A program made the position numbers and the translations under genes. This document shows, piece by piece, positions 44,850 to 56,000 of a DNA stretch of 64,000 bases. Each line of letters starts with the position of its first letter. Within the stretch, counting starts at the first letter, position 1. The notes beneath the pieces are model-generated. The model did no database searches and was not told the origin of the DNA. It saw nothing but the letters and a program-made list of their open reading frames with translations. This stretch comes from Toxorhynchites rutilus septentrionalis (lineage: Eukaryota; Arthropoda; Insecta; Diptera; Culicidae), in the NCBI RefSeq assembly GCF_029784135.1, contig NC_073746.1, forward strand, positions 250,861,494-250,925,493, written 5' to 3'.

Positions 44850-45420
44850 CCTTAAGGGAAAAGATAATGAAACAAGATTTTTTATTTTTAATCTACACTC
44901 AATTGGCAAACAACCAATGTGAGAATAAAAAGATATCATTTTGCATTAGTTTTCCTACAGTGTCGAAGTCTTTGGCTCTATATTTACAAACAGCATCATC
45001 AGAATAACATTGCTGAACACCTTTCAGAGTCAAATTTAATAAGACATTTATGAAAATATTTAAAAGTACAAATCCAAGGATCCTTGAGGTGGGAGACAAT
45101 CCAAAACATTACTTCAATCTAGAAAAATACATCCAACATAGTCTTCGTTATCTAAACCCCTTACTATAAAATGAATCAATTCTAGTGAGGCTGATTCAGT
45201 TCTTTTTCGAGGTAAAAATCTAAACTTTTTACATCTGATAAGATTCTCTTCCAATATATAATTTTTTATTTGCTCATTTATCACTAATTCAAGAATTTTG
45301 GATAATGCTCGAAGAATAGAAATTGGCCTATAATTAGTTTTCGAAAGCACTACTTTTGATGTTTTGATACATTCAACAAATTAAGACGACGTTATCTTGT
45401 TGTTCATTATCTCTGTTACT
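44850..45420 (-). pseudogene. LINE reverse transcriptase fragment
   Basis: The first piece (45350-45114) reads NYRPISILRALSKILELVIN and ends GLDNEDYVGCIFLD, the first RT blocks including the catalytic D of FLD. The second piece (45099-44899, frame shifted) reads SRILGFVLLNIFINVLLNLT, a decayed G-SQGSVLGP-LF-FIND block, then CYSDDAVCKYRAKD where the consensus is YADD. The end resembles NDIFLFSHWLFAN. Text between the pieces is deleted. A CR1/jockey-like LINE distinct in sequence from the one at 12960. Not functional. Confidence 0.75.
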
Positions 45421-45562
45421 GTTGGTACAATGATAACTTTGCACTTTTGGATGATTTTCTTTTAGTCCTGAAACCTACACCAGCTGCAGTTTCTACATTC
45501 AATGTATCAATTACTTTCATAACAAATCTATCGAATGTCGATTGTTCCGAATTACTCTACAT

Positions 45563-45779
45563 GACAAAGGGTCGAGCTGGGCAAGGAAGTAAAAAGTTCC
45601 GCCAAACCGAATCACCAGCTCTACGGAAAATATTGTATAGGGTACCAAATGAGAAATTATGACTATTTCTTTGAATCATATAAGAGATAAAAATTTTAAA
45701 ATATATCTTACTGTGATATATCGAGAAATATTATCAAAAAAAAAATTCATCTAAAACTGTACTAAGAAAGTAATATAGT
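45563..45779. repeat. copy of the 24.9-kb AT-rich repeat
   Basis: GGAAGTAAAAAGTTCCGCCA, AACCGAATCACCAGCT and ATATTGTATAGGGTACCAAA align with 24948-25015. It ends at the start of the pogo-type TIR at 45781. Confidence 0.65.
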
Positions 45780-45780
45780 A

Positions 45781-47466
45781 CAGGTCGGATTCGATTATCC
45801 GGAGACTCGATTATCCGGAATTTTAGACTCGATTATCCGGAGTATTTTATTTTTGATTTTCGGACATTTTGAATAATTTGTATAATAATTTTATATTGAA
45901 TAGCTAATATGGGTATCAAAAGAAAGGGATTGACTAGAAGAATGCAGTTATTTATGAAAAATACAAATGCAAGATGGCGGCCACTACAAAACGGCGGATT
46001 ACATATTTTCTCAGAACCCCATCAATATGGGTATCAAATGAAAGGACTTGTCTAGTAGAACACAGTTATTTATGAAAAATGCAAATCTAAGATGGCGGCC
46101 ACTACAAAATGGCGGATTACCTATTTTCTCAGAACCCCATCAATATGGATATCAAATGAAAAGGCTTGACTAGTAGAACACAGTTATTTATGAAAAATGC
46201 CCAAAAATGTATCAAAAGGAAGTTCTCGACTAGTAGAACATAGCAGATAATGAAAAATCCAATTTCAAGATGACCGCAGCCCCGAACAACTAATTCCTTT
46301 TTGAATTGTTTCATTCAGCTTGGCCTGTTTCTATGGATGTTTGAATGTTTGTTGGGTTGTCCCACATTAATAGAAAATTGACCCCATTCCTGTTGAATGA
46401 TTAATCTGAAATTTGGAACATACATTTAATTCTACTGTCATTATAAAACTGCGTATTCCATGATCTTGAGAAATTCAATTTGACCGCCGCAAAAAATGGC
46501 TGAATGGCTTGATTTGGAGAATACCCTACACTATGAACAACATAAATTCGAAAAGGTCGTCACCACAAAATGGTCGAATATGTATTTTTTTGCAATCCCC
46601 TCAATATTGGTATCAAATGAAATGATTTGACTAATAGAATACAGTACAGGTCGGACTCGATTATATGTGATTCGATTATATACAATTTTGAACTCGATTA
46701 TATTCAGTTTGGAATTTTTTTTATTTCTATATTTTAAATATGACTTATTTCATGAAGAAATGTAACCTTTCAACGTTAAGGTGAAGTTTAAGTGGCTATT
46801 ACATGTACAGTTGAGTAAAAGTCGTGATTTTTGAAGATTTTGCTTGAATTTTCACCAGGATTTGTTTATATAGATATTGCAGCCAAATTAAGAAAGATAG
46901 AAGTTGTGCGTCAAAGAACAAATTGTGGAGCGGTTAAAGAACTTCATTTTCATTGATAGTCACAATCTAGTTTAATATAAATTTTTAGGATAAAATTAAT
47001 AATAACACATAAAAATTATTAACTTTTAAGTCTTCACTTCCAAAATGTTATTAAAATTCATTAATATAGTTGTTCCACTACTATATCCTGTACTAAATTT
47101 TCTCATTTTTCAAATGAAAGCATCAGAATCGTCCTCCGTAGCGTACTTTTTTAATGTAGAGCCAGTATGAAGCAACAGAGTCCGAAGCAAAAGAGTTCTG
47201 TAACTCTGTCATTGTTGAAATTCGAACATATGCGTAGGAGGATTCAGGAGGATCACCTCCTGAGAGAATCTGGACAAATTTATTTTTTTCATGTGAGAAA
47301 GGTGTTTTCTGACTTTAAGGGGATGAATCAAAAATCAAATTCCTCTTTCATTTTCAAAAAACTAAAAATACATGTGAGAAAAAACAAATAAAGAAAAAAA
47401 ATTGTTTTGACTCGATTATCCGGAGTGAAAAAAAAATCAATACTCCGGAAAATCGAGTCCGACCTG
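45781..47466. mobile_element. pogo-type TIR pair, GATTATCCGG family
   Basis: CAGGTCGGATTCGATTATCC starts at 45781 after TA, with GATTATCCGGA repeated three times. The right end, in reverse complement CAGGTCGGACTCGATTTTCC, finishes at 47466 before TA. Inside are a 118-bp minisatellite and a 74-codon frame (47167-47391) of no clear family. The interval crosses, rather than nests in, the next TIR pair (46647-49113), so at least one end belongs to a lost copy. Confidence 0.6.
45906..46260. repeat. 118-bp minisatellite
   Basis: AATATGGGTATCAAA recurs at 45906, 46024 and (as AATATGGATATCAAA) 46142. Each unit carries AAGATGGCGGCCACTACAAA. A fourth, decayed unit trails to about 46290 and another stray piece lies at 46602. 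Confidence 0.85.
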
Positions 47467-47479
47467 TACTATGAAAGTA

Positions 47480-47933
47480 CAGGGAAACTTCGATATAACG
47501 TACCCTCGTTATAACGTACCCTCGATATAACGTCACTCGATATAACGTACATTTTACCTCGATATAACGTACACCTTTTCAAAGTGTAAAGGAAATTTTT
47601 TTTCAATATTTTTTTTCTGATAGAACAATGAATTATCTGTATTGTGATGCTAAAACAAGTTTTGTACCTTCAATCAATTTCGAAATACAGCTGGTTTTGT
47701 GATTCCAGATTCTAAATGAATCAATCTTTAATCAACAGTACGAAGGGAAACATCATGAGAAAGGTTGGCTTCGTCTTCTGATTGAAGTTATTCATTAACT
47801 TGACTAAAACAGCAACACAATAATGTATTATAGACTACGTTTGTGAGTACTTTATCATGCTTCGATATAACGTACAATTCGATACAACGTACAATTTTGA
47901 AAGTGAAATGTACGTTGTATCGAAGTTTACCTG
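47480..47933. mobile_element. 454-bp pogo-type MITE
   Basis: CAGGGAAACTTCGATATAAC at 47480 and, in inverse, CAGGTAAACTTCGATACAAC ending at 47933 are flanked by TA. The left side carries four further CGATATAACGT-like motifs. No gene inside. This looks like a MITE mobilised by a pogo/Tigger enzyme. Confidence 0.85.
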
Positions 47934-48363
47934 TACTATGAAAAAATCTTGAAATATTGCAATTTTTTTTTTGATATTTTGAGATTCATTACGACTCTAA
48001 TTCGTGTTTAAATGTGTGCATACTCCTATTCTAGATATGTGTAACTTTTTTCAGAATTTCAACAGTGTTCTTTTTTATTTTATATTTTTATATTTTCCTA
48101 AAATCTATTATTTCATTGTATTCGTGTAACAAGTTCCGCTTAACCTTATCAACAACGCTATGGAAAATATTGCGTAGGGTAACAAATTAGATAATTTTTC
48201 TGAATCCATGAATGGTACACTATAAAAGCTATAGTGAAAAAACGTTTCTTTTTTCACGCAATTCTCAATAGGCTTGGAAATGAAAATTTCAGAAAATATT
48301 CAAAGTAAATAATAAAAAAAATCAACCAAAATTTTTTTTAAATCAAAGTATTAAACTAATGAG

Positions 48364-48470
48364 AGGTTTTTGGGGCCGGGGAACATACAAATGTTCACGC
48401 CGATCGGTTCAGTAATTTCCAAGTATATAAGAATCAGACAGACAGACAGAACTCCATTTATACAGAGTTT
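48364..48470 (-). mobile_element. Helitron 5' end fragment
   Basis: In reverse complement the segment reads CTGTCTGTCTGTCTGATTC, then ACTGAACCGATCGGCGTGAA and CCCCGGCCCCAAAAACCTC, matching the first 110 bp of the Helitron at 40465. No 3' end follows. Confidence 0.75.
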
Positions 48471-48554
48471 TCCAACTTTAAATTCCGAAAGTAAATTCAA
48501 ATAAAACACACTTAGAATTCGAATTTCGATGAAACTTTTATCTCAAATTAAAGT

Positions 48555-48875
48555 TTGGTTTATGCCATTATGTGTGAAATACAACATCATTCAAATGTCC
48601 ACCTAGGGCATCCTCGCACACCTTGATCCGGAACAGGTAATTTTCGATGACTTTTCGGCACATATGGGGCGGTATCACGGTCATAACTTCACGAATGTTG
48701 TCTTTCAAATGTTCAAGAGTTTGCGGAGAGTTGGCATAGACACGGTCTTTCGCATAACCCTACAAAAAAAAGTCTAGCGGGTTCAAATCGCATGATCATG
48801 ATCGCAATATGGCCATGTTCGGTCGTGTTGTGTGGCACGTGGCGCCGTCCTGCTGAAACCACATGTCATCCGTAT
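48555..48875 (-). pseudogene. mariner-superfamily transposase C-terminus
   Basis: The minus strand reads MWFQQDGATCHTTRPNMAIL, then (past a deletion) SCDLNPLDFFL, stop, GYAKDRVYANSPQTLEHLKD, HMCRKVIENYLFRIKVCEDA and GGHLNDVVFHT with a stop. QQDGA carries the second catalytic Asp and CDLNPLDFFLWGY normally holds the third. This is the arthropod IS630/Tc1/mariner group with a long QDGAPCH motif, not the irritans mariner at 38677. The N-terminal half is missing and the linker is shortened, so it is inactive. Confidence 0.8.
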
Positions 48876-49113
48876 CCATATCTTCAATTTATGGCAAAAA
48901 AATCGGTTAACATACAGCTATTCCATGCCAAATCGATATAGTGGTTCTCGGATTTTCGTGAAAATTGGTAGTTTTGTTACCTTAACGTTGAAATATTACA
49001 TTTATATTCGCAATATAAAAAAAATATTTGTTTTTCAAACTGTATATCGAGTTCAAAATGGTATATAATCGAATCATACATAATCGAGTCAGTATATAAT
49101 CAAGTCCGACCTG

Positions 49114-50463
49114 TACTTATTTATATGGTCAGTAGTATTATTTTAGAACTAATTTTCGTTTCTTTTTGGGGCAAAACCATTTTAGGCCTGTTGATGTTGT
49201 TAATAGATGAACAAATAAACTGATTGCTCGTGACCTTCTGAAAAATTAAAGAAAATTTGTGTTCTTGGTCGAAGGTAGACGGCATAATTGGCGTTTCTAG
49301 TATTCGACACTTGGTTACTTAAACCAACAATGGCGAATGGCGAATTGTTTCAATGAATACTTCATTCATTGGAACAATTCGCCATTTTTCTGTTCGAGCT
49401 CAAACGACAATTATTATCTTCTATCGACAGAATTTGCTCCTGTAGTTTTTTGGAAAATAATTTCCCTTAATGTTGACCACGTTTTCTTATAGTTATTTAT
49501 GTTCTGTTTGATTGATCGAGTGTAGTATTTATGTTTAGCAAAGTTTATAGAGTTTCTTGATTGATTTTCCTAATAATTTCCTAATAAATTTTATAAATAA
49601 TAATTTTTTTCTTTGTGTATTTAGTGCTGCACATATTCTTTGAATAATTTATTTTTGATGTCTATTTCATTTAGCAGTAATTTATTTTTGTACGGTTAAC
49701 GAATGGCTGTTTTCTTATTGCTGCATTAAATCTCCCATCCATTGATATTAATATCTTCGTGAGGTTTCCTCGTGAAATCATGGAAACTATGTCAGGTGTT
49801 TAGAAGGTTTCTTGACAATGAATTATGTTTGACTCATGTTTGATAACATTCAATTTTACTGCTGAAACACTTGTCTTATGATCAGATATGAATCTTTTGG
49901 TATCTCTAACTATCAAATGCAAAGTATATTGAAAAATGTAATGTGACCGATGACAGTGGAAATTTTATTTTAGAACTTTGTAGGATCGAGAGAGTATATC
50001 TCGTTCATAATAATGTATTATAGTGACTGAGTTTTGTATTTATAATTTCACACAACGTCAGGTGTTTCAACTAACAAATTCATGTTGGAATCACCCCAAA
50101 TAAATAATCTCTTATAACGATCTATGGTCGCGCATTGGACACAACCTCCTATAATTTTTCACCGTTCTCGTGCTATCGATCCAACACACACAGTGATACA
50201 ATTGTGTTCGGTTGGATCCTTATCGATTTTCGTGCCGCCTGGAGGAGATTTTGTATTTGTGGAATAATGGTGCTGGTTGATCGAAATATAAACGCTTCAT
50301 TCGCGATTCAGTCATCCAGCTGATGACCGTACAGCAGCAGCTCGATGAAAAAATAGGACGTACCGCGTCGATTTTCATACCGTAATGTGGAGAGTGTTTG
50401 TGTATGATTGCTCACAAGCATTATTTATCTATCGGTTGTTAATGGTTAATAGTGATACAAATA
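49114..50463. other. no gene; one hairpin
   Basis: AT-rich. At 50107-50150 TCTATGGTCGCGCATTGGAC, then ACAACCTCC, resembles 9836-9870, a small dispersed repeat. No coding exon seen. Confidence 0.45.
49336..49386. repeat. 22-bp hairpin
   Basis: AATGGCGAATTGTTTCAATG/AA (49336-49357), a 7-nt loop, and its complement (49365-49386) with a single T/G mismatch. AATGGCG is also directly repeated just before. Confidence 0.8.
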
Positions 50464-51180
50464 TTAGGTTTGGGGAGAAGTAATTTGAGTGAAATTCGAA
50501 TATTTTTTAATATGTCCCGATTTGGGTCAAATATGCACCGTTTTGTTGGAAATTTTTTGTCATTCTAGAGGTAGCTTTAATGCCTTTTTCTTAGAAGGCT
50601 TGGTCCTTATTGGATAAGAACTCTAGCAATGAATTTTTACAATCTTATTTTGGTCCCAATTTCTTATCACTCAGGAAGTTTTACACTGCGAGAAAAAGAT
50701 GATAAGTGATTGCTTTTGTGCCAGGTTCATTGTGGTAGATGCATTAAAAGATTCCAATCAAGCTCCCAGAGTTGTGTGGCCTTGCGTTGTCCTGATGGAA
50801 CACTACACCTCCTCTGTTCGCCAATTCTGGACGATTCTGGTCAACCGCTAGCTTCAAACGGTCCATTTGTTGACAGTAGAGATCTAAATTCAGTGAATTG
50901 CACTAAAAAAAAAATTTTTTTAATTAAAAAAAATTTCACGTATTTCACTGTTACAGTATTGGCACCATTAACACCATTCACAATTTCAGCGGCCTAGCTT
51001 GCATTTTCGCCTTTATAAAAGAAAAAGTGTAAAATTTACCGAAATTTCTCTTTGTTGACTTCAATTCTTAACACCCTGTAACTCACAACGTAATGGAACA
51101 AACAAAATACAGTAAAAGATTTTTTTTAGTGTGAAATGTCACCTTTATAACGAATCTAAACATGAAATTGTATGATCGAT
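50464..51180 (-). pseudogene. badly decayed mariner element and transposase
   Basis: On the minus strand GGVVFHQDNARPHN (near 50806-50765) is the second catalytic block of a mariner transposase, and QNGAYLT (near 50547-50526) is the usual C-terminus. The left end TTAGGTTTGGGGAGAAGTAA looks like a mariner TIR of another lineage than the one at 38677. The N-terminal region and right TIR are beyond recognition. Much older than the 38677 copy. Confidence 0.65.
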
Positions 51181-51194
51181 GTTAGGTGATATAT

Positions 51195-52496
51195 AGGGGA
51201 AAGGGGGGCAGTCTAGGACAACGCTTGTAAAAATTAAGTGGTACAATTTTCAACCAAATTAAAAATATAAGTAAGTTAACAGCCCTTCCACCAACAGCTG
51301 TCATATGGTTTGACACCTCCCGGAAACTTACGGAACTTACGAAAACAACACAGTGCTCTTTTCCATACACGTTTCGAAACTTTTGAGCTTTTTTGAGTTG
51401 TAAGTATTTCCCTAATTCCTTTGTGAACGATTTTTAATATACCACCTCAGCTAGTAACTAAGATGAAATGAAAAAAAAAGTGCTACAACAGGGAAATAAA
51501 ATTATGATTTATCTTCGGATGGTGGTGGGGCACATTCGGACACTGTTTAATACCTCATAAAATTTGTGTCTGATTGTTGTTTACTAACAAACAACAATTT
51601 TGTCTGATTCTCAGACCTAATGATGGTTCTAAACTACAAAAAGAAACCGATAGAACCAGCATCAACGAAGATGAGATGGAAAGAGCTATCGAACTAGTTT
51701 CGAATAGAACGTTTTCATGATTCTAGCTCACAGGTCCAACTGGGTCCATTGTCTTTGCTAATTTCCCAACTAACGATTGCATAACGGGAAAACTGTTTCT
51801 CAATGTTCTGGAACATTTGAAAAAGGTAGCAAAAAGCAACGGAAACGAATCAATTTCAAAAAAATCAAAAATCAATCAAAAAGTCATTGCTGCCCATTCT
51901 CAAAATTTTTTTTTCCGAAAAGGATTTTGAATGCTCAAATGATTTCACCAACTGGAGCGAAGATAGCAACTAACTCATCGGGTAATACAACAATGCTGCA
52001 AAAATTGAATCTACAGCACAGATAGATTTTACTTTGGCAATTTTGTCCCCGGAAAATGTTGAACCTTTTCCAAAAACTTCACCGCGGAAAACCACCACTC
52101 GAAAACGGAAGAAAGCAAAATCACGAATTTTTACTGACTCTCATAGCAAGCAGTTTCCTTTCAGAAAAATCTTGATAAACAGAAAAATGCAGAATATGCT
52201 GGGAATAAGAGGAAACGGAAGTAATTGTTGATAAACATAAAATTTCATTTTTTTCCTTGTCTGAAAGTGCCCTAGGACTGTCCGAAAGTGCCCCACACAT
52301 GGGGCACATTCGGACAAAAAAGCAATTTTCAAAAATTCGAATGAACCATTCGTAATCGCATCAACGCACACCTCTAAAACGCTCATGATACATTGATGTT
52401 CAAATGACAGCCAGGATGAATTCAGGATTTTTTTAAGTTTACAAAAAATATTAAAAATCAAGGAAAAAAGTGTTCGAATGTGCCCCCCTCTCACCT
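51195..52496 (+). mobile_element. internally deleted pogo/Tigger-like element
   Basis: Ends TAGGGGAAAGGGGGGCAG (51195 onward) and, in inverse, AGGTGAGAGGGGGGCACATT (to 52496) bracket the block. GGGGCACATTCGGACA motifs lie at 51527 and 52301, with the inverted form TGTCCGAAAGTGCCCC at 52279. Between are the start and the end of a pogo transposase with the catalytic centre removed. Confidence 0.65.
51620..52234 (+). pseudogene. pogo/Tigger transposase, DDE domain deleted
   Basis: The start MMVLNYKKKPIEPASTKMRW/KELSN has the basic-then-helical pattern of pogo N-termini. After stops, the last frame (52034-52231) reads LSPENVEPFPKTSPRKTTTR and KKAKSRIFTDS, the characteristic C-terminal tail of pogo/Tigger proteins (P..I.P.PKA.PRK...R..GK..ILTDTP). 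The central catalytic domain is almost wholly absent. The tail in this family follows the catalytic domain. Confidence 0.7.
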
Positions 52497-52806
52497 AATC
52501 ACCTGTGGCTGCAATATGTGTGTCTTTATACGAGTACATAGCATAAGGACATAAATTACGACATTACAGCTTACGTATTGTTCTCGCGAAAACAAGAATG
52601 AATCAACCATCGTTTGCTGTTTTCATAGAACTGCGCAAATATTATACATAATTAGGGCCAACACAATTTTCCCTATTCTTTTTTTTCAAAAAGATCGTTG
52701 CATTTTAGGGTCATATCCGAAATATTAAAAAGGGAATTGATTTTTATACGTTTTTTTTAAACGTCGTCTTTTTGACAACCATTATTTGTGGATTAAAAAT
52801 AATATA

Positions 52807-53930
52807 CACTCGACAAAAAAATTAGAGGAACAAAGTGCGAAGTTGGAAATTTTAAGTGATTTTTTACATGTTGTAACTTCGTGAAAAATCAACGAATATC
52901 GATGGAATGTACATCATTTTGAAGCTACAACTTTCGGGTATTAGAATATTTTACGTACAAATTTTTATCTTGGTGTGTGTAGGTGTAGTGGGCAACAATA
53001 TCGGGAAAAAATGAAAAATAGATTTTTCTTTGTTTTTTTTCATGAATATATATTCTGGACTAACTAAAAATTTTGTTAACCTATTGAGGTGGCAAATCCA
53101 ATAAACCTTATCAACCAGCTTTCATTTGGTTTCAAGAACGCTCCTGTAGAACCTTCCCACACAGAGATATTTCAGTTTGAATGAAAAAATACCCCTTCGT
53201 CTCTGATGATGAACAATTCAATAAACAACCATCGCACCGCAAATTGAAAGGTAGTTTAGAAAACTCCTACTTTGACGAAAAAAAATATTTGAAAATTTTG
53301 CATCGATTTCAAAAGAGTTTTTTTAGTGCTTCGTAAAATCCACTGTAATTCTGCAGTGTTTGCAGGCTAATTTTCAGCTTAGTGTATTCCCTAAACATTT
53401 GTGAACGTTTCATATTGATACGTTCAGCCGTTTTTTCTTGCCGATTTTTCAAAGTTTGGAGTAAATTATAGAAGCATCCAATCGCAAATCGTATCAGAAG
53501 TACAAAATACTGCGCGGCTCTCAAAATGAACGATTCGTAACTTTCGTTTTCATGCGTTTGTACAATTTATCCTTGCGTAGAATTTATCAGAGTTTTCAAA
53601 ACTGCCTTTCGATTTACGGTGCGATGGTTCTTTATTGAATTATTCATCATCAAAGACGACGGTTAATTTTTCATTCAAACTGAAATATATCTCAATTTTT
53701 TTTTTATCTCAATTTTTCATTTCTTCTCGATATTGTTGTCCACTACACCTACATATACCATGATATAAATATGTACGTAAAATATTCTAATATCTGAAAG
53801 TAGTAGCTTCAAAATGATGATTCATCCCATCTATATGCGTTGATTTTTCACGAAGTTACAACATGTCAAAACTCGCCTAAAATTTCCGACTTCGCATTTA
53901 AAAACTGAACTAATTTATTATTGAATGAAG
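52807..53930. mobile_element. foldback element with arms of about 340-460 bp
   Basis: After a TA, CACTCGACAAAAAAATTAG opens the left arm; CGTGAAAAATCAACGAATAT and TTTTGAAGCTACAACTTTCG are matched in inverse at about 53890-53795. The inner arms pair ACCATCGCACCGCAAATTGA (53228) with the inverse near 53615. The right end has drifted past 53915. The loop carries a 71-codon minus frame (53309-53524) without a domain. Resembles a Tc1-derived MITE. Confidence 0.75.
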
Positions 53931-54330
53931 AGGAAGGAAGAGAATGAGTTGAAAAGTTTTTTTTAGCCCGACAAAAGGGTGAAGATTTCATTTTGGTAAA
54001 CCTGAATCCGTTGTCAAAAAAAAGATTTTTTGTACCCTACTCCTCTTTTTAGAACAACCAGTATATGCAACATGGGATAAAATTATCTGTTCCGACATTG
54101 TGTCAGAGCTTGCATCCTTTGCAGTCAAGGTTCCGGTGAGACTAACCTAATCTGAACTACTGAATTCTGTCAACCCTATTGTTCTAGGCCTAGATTTTCT
54201 CTCTCACAAATGTCCACGAATCGTCTTCGCAACCAATCCATTGGCTCCGTTGCTTGAGAGTTACGTCAAGCTGTTGTCTCGCTCAGCGTTTGTCGTTAAT
54301 CGGCGATGACGCACTTTATGAGAACCTATA
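53931..54330. other. possible coding remnant, unidentified
   Basis: On the plus strand about 54160-54305 reads SELLNSVNPIVLGLDFLSHK and then PRIVFATNPLAPLLESYVKL without stops. It may be a retroelement fragment or chance. No neighbouring domain supports either. Confidence 0.2.
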
Positions 54331-56000
54331 GGACCAGGGCCAGCAAAAGCAGATACACGAATCTCTAAAGCCTCAAACCCGAGATCTTCGCTGACCTTCT
54401 TTTCGACTCATTAATATCTGTGAACGAACGGAGCGAAGAAACTGTACAATTTACAACGCAGCTGTGCAGCATTCGGGGGGAGCGCCGTAAAACTTCGCTA
54501 AAACTTCCTCCGAATGATTATGAAATTGTGTTTTATGCAAATAACTTTCGCTTTTGCTTTGCCAACAACAACAACAGTACCGCAACGGTCGTGTTTTTAT
54601 TTCAGTTTTTTTTCTCCGTTTTTTTCTACCGTATTCCTTCAAACCTCACCGGTTGTCATTCGAATCGATGGTCGCCGCTTGTCGCCTGTCGGATTTGCTG
54701 TCAGTTTATTGTTTTACGAAATTATAAACATCAAATATGGATCGATCGGTGACTCGATTTGGTAGGGACCTTTCCCTCCCCCCGCTACACGACACACGCT
54801 CTGCACCGTCCCTTCTGTAATTGTCATAGTTTTGGTGCTATATTTGGGGTGTCCAAATCTCGGATCGATGCCCCGGGCAAACCGCTGCTTGCTGCAAAGA
54901 CTGACCTTTCTGTGGAATTGTTTGAGGATTTTGGCTTTTGTTTCGTGCGAATAACGCACGAAACTCGTTTCGGGTGCTGTATGTGGTGGCTAAGGTGATC
55001 CTGTCGGACTAAAGCTACTAAACCTGATCCGACCTAGAAGCAAGAAGAAGGGAAAAAACGTGATCCGCCGTATCGTCGGTCCGGTGCAGCGAATGCTAAA
55101 CCAATTTGCAGCGTCCGATTATCCCAGATAGGCAAAACTTCTCAATGATCTTTACCTCATCGCGTTGCATTACGATTAGCAAAATTTGGTCCAATCCGAT
55201 TACCTGAAACGGGAGAAAAGGAGAAAGAAACACTGGTTAACTGGAGCATCGCATGAATGGGTCGAACTAAGTCCCGAAATTTGACCCTAATCAAGCGGTC
55301 CAAAAAATTGGGTACTTTCATGCGGGTCCCTAATTGAATCCAAGACTCCGCCTCCGTTGCGTTGAAATTCGCACTCTCTTTGGAGTGTTTCTAATACAGA
55401 AAACAAAGCAAAAAATTGGCAAGAAATTGGGAAGCATTTGCCTCACCAAGACGACAGCTGCTACCGCCGCGGAAAGGATTGTCCGTTCGTTCCAAACCAG
55501 CCAAAAGATCGAAGACGAAAGAATGTTGATTAACTTTCCCCACGCGCGAAGCGGTGACCATCATCACTCAGAAACTGTTATAAAAATTTCACCAGCCGAC
55601 GTTTCGCAGGTTCTTCTCAGGTGTTGATTGATTAATGACTCGAGATTACAAAAAGAAAAGAATCGAATTGCTTTATTATTTTCGTTTCTCTGTTTAATGG
55701 GAAGGAGAAATGCATCAACCGCGCTGAGAAGAACAAGCGAATGAGAAGCGCGCGAAGCGACAGAGAAATCATGCCGAATGCCATGCCAAATCAAAACTAT
55801 CAACCGAAACGACGAACGGACGGAGGGAGGCTTTTCGTGTTGGTCTTGTGTTCTTCCTGAACGACCCCGAACCGAAACGGACGAAACTTGGATGACGGCT
55901 GAAGGTAACAGCAACAACTTGTTCAGCGGTGGGCAAATTGGGATTTGCATATCAAAGCGGTGCCATTAGCGAGCTGTTGCTTTGGTGATTTGACTACAAA
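54331..56000. other. GC-richer, transposon-free block around a microexon
   Basis: Composition is higher than in the flanks from about 54330 to 55960 and no repeat is evident. ORFs (plus 54420-54752, plus 55334-55627, minus 55564-55950) have no domain. The block surrounds the microexon at 55156-55203, so it may be conserved intronic sequence of the host gene. Confidence 0.45.
55156..55203 (-). CDS. candidate 48-nt host microexon
   Basis: On the minus strand a strong acceptor, TTCTCCTTTTCTCCCGTTTCAG in pieces (pyrimidine tract then CAG), precedes 48 nt ending GATGAG|GTAAAG, a good donor. Of the three frames only the one starting at the first base is open, giving VIGLDQILLIVMQRDE; the others hit TAA or TGA. 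The exon would be phase 0 at both ends, so it could be skipped without a frame change, as cassette exons often are. I do not recognise the protein. It lies upstream, in gene direction, of the exon at 2668-2804, but that exon carries its own ATG, so the two may belong to different genes or the microexon may be 5' UTR. Confidence 0.45.

Larger units (their letters stand above)
46647..49113. mobile_element. pogo-type TIR pair, GATTATATG family
   Basis: CAGGTCGGACTCGATTATAT (46647, after TA) is matched by the reverse complement of the sequence ending 49113 before TA (CAGGTCGGACTTGATTATAT). Similarity runs about 75 bp, through GAACTCGATTATA. It contains the 454-bp element at 47480, a Helitron fragment and a transposase wreck, so it has collected insertions. 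Confidence 0.7.
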
